NCBI RefSeq assembly: GCF_007859945.1
Contig: NZ_SJPQ01000002.1
Coordinates: 1,156,279-1,220,278 of the forward strand
Length of the DNA: 64,000 nt
DNA from: Pseudobythopirellula maris
GTDB taxonomy: Bacteria; Planctomycetota; Planctomycetia; Pirellulales; Lacipirellulaceae
Direction: 5' to 3'
Shown here: positions 59,222 to 64,000 of the stretch, piece after piece
Numbering within the stretch: position 1 is the stretch's first letter
Layout of the letters: each line of letters opens with the position of its first letter
The notes under the pieces: generated by a model
The model's database searches: none
The model's input: only the letters and a program-made list of their open reading frames with translations
What the model was told of the DNA's origin: nothing
Translations under genes and position numbers: made by a program

Positions 59222-60069
59222 GCCCGCCGATCGAGCCGTTGCCCACGGGCGAGACGCCGCGCCTGGATCCGATCCATGGCTTGCGGGCCGTGGTGTTCGA
59301 CATCTACGGCACGCTGCTGGTGAGCGGCTCGGGCGACATCTCGCTGGCGAGCGAGGGCTCGCGCGGCGGCGCGGCGACCGAGGCGCTCGCGGCGGTCGGC
59401 GTCGCGGGCTGCGATGGCGAGCGGGTTGTCGAGTTGCTGCACGCCGCGATCCTCGAGGCGCACCGCGAGGCCGAGATGGAGAGCCCCGAGGTCGAGATCC
59501 GCGAGATCTGGGGCTCGGTGCTGGAGGAGATCGATGTGCGGCTCGAACCGGAGCGGATCGAGCGGCTGGCCGTCGAGTACGAGTGCCGGGTGAACCCGAT
59601 CGGGCCGATGCCGGAGTTGGGCGAGACGCTCGAAGCGCTCCGCGGTCGCGACCTGCGGCTTGGCGTGGTGAGCAACGCCCAGTTCTTCACGCCGCTGGCG
59701 TTCGAGCCGCTCACCGGCCGCCCACTCACCGGCGGCACGGGTTTCAATGGCGAGGGCGGCTGCTGGGGATTCGAGGCGGACCTGCTGGTCTGGTCGTACG
59801 AGCACCTGGTGGCGAAGCCGTCGACTGCGCTGTACGAGATGCTGCGCGACCGGCTCGAGGCGGTCGGCGTCGGCCCGGCCGAGACGCTCTACGTGGGCAA
59901 CGACCTGCGGAACGACGTGTGGCCGGCCCAGCTGGTCGGCTTCAAAACCGCGCTCTTTGCGGGCGACGGGAGGTCGCTCCGCTGGCGCCGCGACGACGAG
60001 CGGCTCGCCGCGATCGCGCCGGACGTGGTGGTCACCCGGCTCGGACAGTTGCTCGAAATCATCGGCTAA
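59188..60069 (+). CDS. HAD-superfamily hydrolase
   Basis: 293 residues. Motif I is [10 protein letters not shown] (nucleophile and +2 aspartate replaced at +2 by Tyr-adjacent geometry DxYGT, as in the HAD class with DxxGT), motif II VVSNAQF, motif III with the lysine in [10 protein letters not shown] and motif [16 protein letters not shown]. It should be a phosphatase. Its ATG at 59188 lies inside the glycosyltransferase gene, overlapping 34 bases. In compatible-solute pathways a GT and a HAD phosphatase act in turn (sugar-phosphate product then dephosphorylation), a plausible role here. Confidence 0.82.
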   Translation: MGPLQDRIAELSPPIEPLPTGETPRLDPIHGLRAVVFDIYGTLLVSGSGDISLASEGSRGGAATEALAAVGVAGCDGERVVELLHAAILEAHREAEMESPEVEIREIWGSVLEEIDVRLEPERIERLAVEYECRVNPIGPMPELGETLEALRGRDLRLGVVSNAQFFTPLAFEPLTGRPLTGGTGFNGEGGCWGFEADLLVWSYEHLVAKPSTALYEMLRDRLEAVGVGPAETLYVGNDLRNDVWPAQLVGFKTALFAGDGRSLRWRRDDERLAAIAPDVVVTRLGQLLEIIG

Positions 60070-60236
60070 CCGAGGGTTCTGCCGGTTTTGGCGCTTGCGG
60101 CGGTCTCGCGAGCGGCGCATCTTGGCGAATGTGGGTGGGGCAGTGGAGCGAGGCCATTGGCGGGGCCGAACACTCCCTTGGCGCGCCGCCCCGGCAACCC
60201 CTCCCACCACGCCCCCCCCTCCCACGCCTCTCAGTC

Positions 60237-61523
60237 ATGTCCGAGGAAGACAACAAGCGCGGCCACAGGATTGGCTTCGTCGGCACCCGCTTCGCCGGGA
60301 CCGACGGCGTGTCGCTCGAGGCCGCCAAATGGGCCAAGGTGCTCTGGCACTACCGCCACACCAGCTATTGGTTCGGCGGCAAGCTCGACACCAACCCCGA
60401 AGTCAGCATGCTCGTGCCGCACGCCTACTTCGGCCACCCGGACATCGAGTGGGTCAACGAGCGGTCGTTCGGCAAGATCACGCGTGACCCGGAAGTGACG
60501 CGGCGTGTCTTCGCGATCGCCGACCACCTGAAGCGCAGCCTGTACGACTTCGTGCGGAAGTTCGACATCGAGATCCTCGTCGTCCAGAACGCGAGTTGCA
60601 TCCCGATGAACCTGCCGCTGGGGGTGGCGATCGCGCTGTTCTGCGCCGAGACCAACTTCCCCACGATCGCCCACCACCACGACTTCTACTGGGAGCGCGA
60701 CCGGTTCACGGTGAACTCCGTGGGCGACCTGCTGAGGATGGCGTTCCCCTGCACGATGCCGTGCATCCAGCACGTGACGATCAACAGCGAGGCGCAGCGG
60801 GCGTTGTCGCACCGGCGGGGGGTTTCGAGCGTGTTGGTGCCCAACGTGCTGGACTTCGAGAAACAGCCGACCGGCATCGACGACTACAACGCCGACTTCC
60901 GCCAGTCGATCGGCCTGGAGCCGGACGACATCCTGTTCCTGCAGCCCACCCGCGTCGTGCCGCGCAAGGGGATCGAGCACGCGATCGCGCTGATCCAGTC
61001 GCTGGGCAATCCCAAGTGCAAGCTGGTCGTGTCGCACGAGTCGGGCGACGAGGGCAACGACTACCTCAACGCCCTGCAGGAGATGGCCGAGCACCAGGGG
61101 GTCGACCTCCGCTACGTGCCGCAGAGCATCGGCGAGGAGCGTGGCGTCAACGAGGCGGGCGAGAAGGTCTACCTGCTGGCAGACGCCTACGCCCACGCCG
61201 ACTTCATCACCTACCCGAGCCTGTACGAGGGCTTCGGCAACGCCCTGATCGAGGCGTTCTACTACCGCAAGCCGGTGCTGGTGAACCGCTACTCGATCTT
61301 CGTCTCCGACATCGAGCCGAAGGGCTTCGATGTCCCGACCATGAACGGCTTCCTCACGCGCGACGTGACGGCCAAGGTGAAGCGGATCATCGACGACCCG
61401 GTCTACCGCCAAGAGATGGTCGACCACAACTACGAGCTGAGCCTGCGGTTCTTCAGCCACGCGGTGCTCAGGCGCAAGCTGCGGGCGTTGATCACGAACG
61501 TGACCGGCTTGGACGACCTGTGA
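60237..61523 (+). CDS. GT4-type glycosyltransferase
   Basis: 428 residues. GT-B motifs: [54 protein letters not shown] and the C-terminal [20 protein letters not shown] with E-x7-E. It is a retaining GT4-like enzyme. The ATG at 60237 was chosen since the upstream frame reads back into the HAD gene. Its 3' end ([13 protein letters not shown] and following non-coding bases) is present a second time at 62271-62370, after the toxin-antitoxin pair. Confidence 0.88.
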   Translation: MSEEDNKRGHRIGFVGTRFAGTDGVSLEAAKWAKVLWHYRHTSYWFGGKLDTNPEVSMLVPHAYFGHPDIEWVNERSFGKITRDPEVTRRVFAIADHLKRSLYDFVRKFDIEILVVQNASCIPMNLPLGVAIALFCAETNFPTIAHHHDFYWERDRFTVNSVGDLLRMAFPCTMPCIQHVTINSEAQRALSHRRGVSSVLVPNVLDFEKQPTGIDDYNADFRQSIGLEPDDILFLQPTRVVPRKGIEHAIALIQSLGNPKCKLVVSHESGDEGNDYLNALQEMAEHQGVDLRYVPQSIGEERGVNEAGEKVYLLADAYAHADFITYPSLYEGFGNALIEAFYYRKPVLVNRYSIFVSDIEPKGFDVPTMNGFLTRDVTAKVKRIIDDPVYRQEMVDHNYELSLRFFSHAVLRRKLRALITNVTGLDDL

Positions 61524-61568
61524 GAAGTGCGGGGGGAACCGCCAAGTCGCCAAGGACGCCAAGTGAAG
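61478..61568 (+). repeat. Direct repeat DR1 (3' end of GT4 gene)
   Basis: The last codons of the glycosyltransferase, its TGA and about 45 following bases (to GACGCCAAGTGAAG). The copy at 62271-62370 differs by two substitutions and a nine-base tandem expansion (GCCAAGGAC). The two direct repeats flank the toxin-antitoxin module. Confidence 0.9.
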
Positions 61569-61671
61569 CGGGGCTGTTAAGAACTGGGGGGGAGGCGTCT
61601 CCGACGCCGATATCGGCTTGCCAGCGATAATCGCTTTGACTGATCGAATCGAAGTATGAAACAATAGACGT

Positions 61672-61941
61672 ATGGCAACGATCGAATTCTCCGACGCCCA
61701 TTTCCAGCAACTCACCGCCCAGGCTGCTGCGGCAGGTTACGCGGACGTGTCGGCCTACCTGAAGACGCTCGTCGAGGACGCGGCATTCGACGCCCGCTGC
61801 GGCATGAGCGAGGAACAACTGCGCGAGAGCGCCGCCGACTGCGCTCAGATCGACGGGCGGATGCGGGACGCAGAGGGACACGAGGCCAAGGAGGCGTTGA
61901 ATCAGATCGCCCAGCGGCGTGGCCTCAAGACCCCCTCCTGA
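61672..61941 (+). CDS. ParD-like antitoxin
   Basis: 89 residues. The N-terminal region (IEFSDAHFQQLTAQAAAAGY then ADVSAYLKTLVEDAA) has the strand-helix-helix pattern of ribbon-helix-helix DNA-binding antitoxins such as ParD/RelB; the charged C-terminal part would bind the toxin. The toxin ATG overlaps its TGA (TGATG), giving translational coupling. It probably represses its own promoter. Confidence 0.82.
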   Translation: MATIEFSDAHFQQLTAQAAAAGYADVSAYLKTLVEDAAFDARCGMSEEQLRESAADCAQIDGRMRDAEGHEAKEALNQIAQRRGLKTPS

Positions 61942-62249
61942 TGCGATACCGCGTCCTTCTCTCCGACGAGTTGCTCGCTGGCGTGGAACGGCATCTCGAT
62001 TACCTTGAGCAGCAATCCGGCGGGCCAGGCGTCGCTGCCAGGTGGTGGGAGAAGGCGGTCGAGCAGGTCCTGTCTCTCGATCAGATGCCCAATCGTTGCC
62101 CTCTGGCTCCGGAGAACGACTTCGAAGAGTTGACGATCCGCATGCTGATTGTCGATCGCTGTCTTTTTCTGTTCACGGTCGACGAGAAGGAATCGGTGGT
62201 GAGAGTACTCAAGATGCGCCATGGCAGCCAAAGCCCCAGGCCACTGTAA
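61941..62249 (+). CDS. ParE/RelE-family toxin
   Basis: 102 residues. RYRVLLSDELLAGVERHLDY, ARWWEKAVEQVLSLDQMPNR and RMLIVDRCLFLFTVDEKESV VRVLKMRHG match the ParE/RelE toxin fold (beta-sheet with a terminal RxRH-like H-G strand). ParE poisons gyrase, RelE cleaves mRNA; which applies here cannot be read from the sequence. It overlaps the antitoxin by one base. The whole pair is flanked by DR1 and DR2. Confidence 0.85.
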   Translation: MRYRVLLSDELLAGVERHLDYLEQQSGGPGVAARWWEKAVEQVLSLDQMPNRCPLAPENDFEELTIRMLIVDRCLFLFTVDEKESVVRVLKMRHGSQSPRPL

Positions 62250-62270
62250 TGGAGCAATCGCGTGCGGGGG

Positions 62271-62370
62271 GCTGCGGGCGCTGATCACGAACGTGACCGG
62301 CTTGGACGACCTGGGAGAAGTGCGGGGGGAACCGCCAAGTCGCCAAGGACGCCAAGGACGCCAAGTGAAG
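62271..62370 (+). repeat. Direct repeat DR2 (copy of GT4 gene 3' end)
   Basis: Repeats 61478-61568 with a G-to-C change, the stop TGA changed to GGA, and one extra nine-base unit. It starts 22 bases after the toxin stop codon. Non-coding here. Confidence 0.9.
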
Positions 62371-62551
62371 GGGGATGGGGATTCACAAGATGGGCAGGAT
62401 CGATCGCGATGCGGTTGATCTCTTGAATCCTGTCTAAAACTTGCTGGCTTCTCGGCGGCTCCTGCTCTCAGTTCGACGCACCGCGCTCGGGCGGCTACAA
62501 TGGTGGTTCTCGCCACGCCCGCCTCTCAACGCCTCCGACCCCGCCCCGCCC

Positions 62552-64000
62552 TTGCCATCTCCCGAAGCCAATCTCGCCGACCTCGTGGCGCCGCTGCGCC
62601 GGCGTCTTGCGACGGTCTACGGCGACCGGGCCGAATCGGCCCTCGCGGCGCTAGAGGCCGAGTTCGCCGAGCTGCTCTCCAGCGAACCGCTGCCCGAGCC
62701 GCCCAGCGGCTCACGCTGGAACGAGCGCGACGTGGTGCTGATCACCTACGCCGATCAGCTTCGTGACGAGACATCGGGCGCCACCCCGCTGGTCGCGCTC
62801 CGCGAGTGGCTCGTTGCCCAAGGCTACGACGAGCTGCTGAGCACCGTCCACCTGCTGCCGTTCTGCCCTTACAGCTCGGACGACGGGTTCTCGGTGATCG
62901 ACTACCTGGAGGTCGACCCCGACGCCGGCAGCTGGGACGACATCGCCGCGCTGGGCGAGCCGTTCGACCTGATGTTCGACCTGGTGCTGAACCACATCTC
63001 GCAGCACAGCACGTGGTACCAGGCCTACCTCAAGGGCGAGGAGCCGTACACACGATTCTTTGTCGAGGCCGACCCCACTGCCGATTACTCGCAGGTCGTG
63101 CGGCCGCGGAGCCTGCCGCTGCTCACGCCGGCCGAAGTGAACGGCGAGACCCGCCACGTTTGGACCACGTTCAGCGACGACCAGATCGACCTGAACTACG
63201 AGGAGCCGCTGGTCCTGGCGCGCATGCTGCGGATCTTGGTGGAGTACGCCCGCCGCGGCGCGCGGATCATCCGGCTCGATGCGGTGGCGTTCTTGTGGAA
63301 GCAGCTCGGCACGAACTGCCTGCACCTGGCGGAGACGCACGAGATCGTCAAGCTGATGCGCGACGTGCTCGCCGTGCTCGCCCCGCGCACGCTGGTGCTC
63401 ACCGAGACCAACGTGCCGCACAAGGAGAACATCAGCTACTTCGGCTCGATCGACCCGAACGGTCGGGGCGACGAGGCGCACATGGTGTACCAGTTCAGCC
63501 TGCCGCCGCTGCTGTTGGAGGCGTTCACGTCGGGCGACGCGACGGCGCTGCGGAGCTGGCTCACCGACCTCGCCCCGCCGCCGCGCGGCTGCACGTTCTT
63601 CAACTTCACCGCGTCGCACGACGGCGTGGGGGTGCGGCCCCTGGAAGGGCTGGTGGACGACGACCGACTCGCGGCGATGGTCGAGGCGGTCGGCGCCCGC
63701 GGCGGCAAGATCAACACCCGCCGCAAGCCGGACGGCTCCGACGCCCCGTACGAGCTGAACATCACGTACGTCGACGCCGTCTCGCCCACGGCGCCCGACG
63801 ACCCGGCCGCCCGTACGCCTGAGAACGTCGACTTGCACGCCGCCCGTTTCCTGGCGTCGCAGGCGGTGATGCTCTCGCTCCAAGGCATGCCGGCCGTCTA
63901 CTTCCACAGCCTCGTGGGCACACGCAACGACAACGAGGGCGTGGCCGCCACCGGCATCAACCGCCGCATCAACCGCCACAAGTACGACCGCGCCGAGCTC
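62552..64000 (+). CDS. GH13_18 sucrose-phosphorylase-like enzyme, 3' end outside window
   Basis: 483 codons are visible, open to the right edge. No ATG is in frame upstream; TTG at 62552 gives PSPEANLADLVAPLRRRLAT and is the likeliest start. The GH13 catalytic residues are visible: LLPFCPYSSDDGFSVIDY, DLVLNHISQHSTW, IRLDAVAFLWKQ (nucleophile Asp), LTETNVPHKENI (acid/base Glu) and FTASHDGVGV (transition-state Asp). This is the GH13_18 subfamily of sucrose, glucosylglycerol or glucosylglycerate phosphorylases. The neighbouring glycosyltransferases and HAD phosphatase suggest it degrades or recycles a glucosylated solute made by them. Which substrate is unknown. Confidence 0.88.
   Translation, partial: MPSPEANLADLVAPLRRRLATVYGDRAESALAALEAEFAELLSSEPLPEPPSGSRWNERDVVLITYADQLRDETSGATPLVALREWLVAQGYDELLSTVHLLPFCPYSSDDGFSVIDYLEVDPDAGSWDDIAALGEPFDLMFDLVLNHISQHSTWYQAYLKGEEPYTRFFVEADPTADYSQVVRPRSLPLLTPAEVNGETRHVWTTFSDDQIDLNYEEPLVLARMLRILVEYARRGARIIRLDAVAFLWKQLGTNCLHLAETHEIVKLMRDVLAVLAPRTLVLTETNVPHKENISYFGSIDPNGRGDEAHMVYQFSLPPLLLEAFTSGDATALRSWLTDLAPPPRGCTFFNFTASHDGVGVRPLEGLVDDDRLAAMVEAVGARGGKINTRRKPDGSDAPYELNITYVDAVSPTAPDDPAARTPENVDLHAARFLASQAVMLSLQGMPAVYFHSLVGTRNDNEGVAATGINRRINRHKYDRAEL

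Noticed and set aside
61590-61650. GGCGTCTCCGACGCC as a terminator of the GT4 gene
   Set aside because: Stem of six bases and no T-run; more like a fragment of the GGGAGGCGTCT palindrome seen at 4919.
1-64000. tRNA, rRNA, tmRNA or CRISPR
   Set aside because: Looked for CCA-ended cloverleafs, rRNA-like conserved stretches and regularly spaced direct repeats by eye; none found. A dedicated covariance search could still find small RNAs.

Overview
The window looks like a chromosomal segment of a high-GC member of the Planctomycetota, probably Pirellulales/Lacipirellulaceae-like. The evidence is a 67-residue PVC-type small basic protein, a DUF1559 pilin-like protein, tandem PEP-CTERM proteins, a TIGR03790-type exported protein, a CotH-family protein, a FloA flotillin and many long palindromic intergenic repeats. 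No rRNA, tRNA, CRISPR array or intact transposase was seen.

Bases 1-31000 are mostly ordinary chromosome. They hold a truncated lipoprotein gene, a Tat-exported metallophosphoesterase, an AAA ATPase, an operon of methyltransferase, UbiD-like decarboxylase and stand-alone prepilin-peptidase N-domain, CotH, MarC, two exported proteins, a 1452-residue TPR protein, a TIGR03790 protein, a Ser/Thr kinase, a polysaccharide-deacetylase-like protein, the small basic protein, a LuxR-type regulator with a degenerate receiver, FxsA, a BshC-like protein with a GT2 glycosyltransferase, NIF3 and an MFS transporter. Bases 30200-32400 carry a divergent ArsR/SRPBCC versus DinB cluster around a GTTAC-rich operator candidate. 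Bases 32400-37000 run leftward: a DUF1559 protein, smpB (no AUG/GUG/UUG start for its conserved N-terminus), scpB, rpe and a histidine-phosphatase-fold protein lacking its catalytic histidines. YceI and FloA follow, divergently.

The most unusual part begins at the beta-CASP metallo-beta-lactamase gene (39202-40587). Downstream lie three small accessory genes. The first two are each followed by a diverged copy of the 3' end of that metallo-beta-lactamase gene. The first is interrupted by a 157-bp MITE, also found at 7348-7504. The third sits inside a 712-bp element with 93-bp inverted repeats (3 mismatches). A second locus repeats the theme: a ParD/ParE-like toxin-antitoxin pair (61672-62249) lies between two direct copies of the 3' end of the preceding glycosyltransferase gene. 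A third accessory region (53640-56760) contains a structured ~250-bp repeat in three copies, a zinc-ribbon membrane protein, an unknown protein and a DUF2513 protein with a Tyr/Arg-rich tail.

Bases 44100-53600 hold a LOG-family protein, two PEP-CTERM paralogues, two exported enzymes (glutamine amidotransferase-like and M28 peptidase-like), small membrane proteins, an orphan fatty-acyl-AMP ligase fused to an acyl carrier protein, and a GNAT. The right end (57600-64000) is a carbohydrate cluster: two GT4 glycosyltransferases, a HAD hydrolase and a GH13_18 sucrose-phosphorylase-like enzyme cut by the window edge. All functional assignments are from motifs and family resemblance read by eye; no database search was run.
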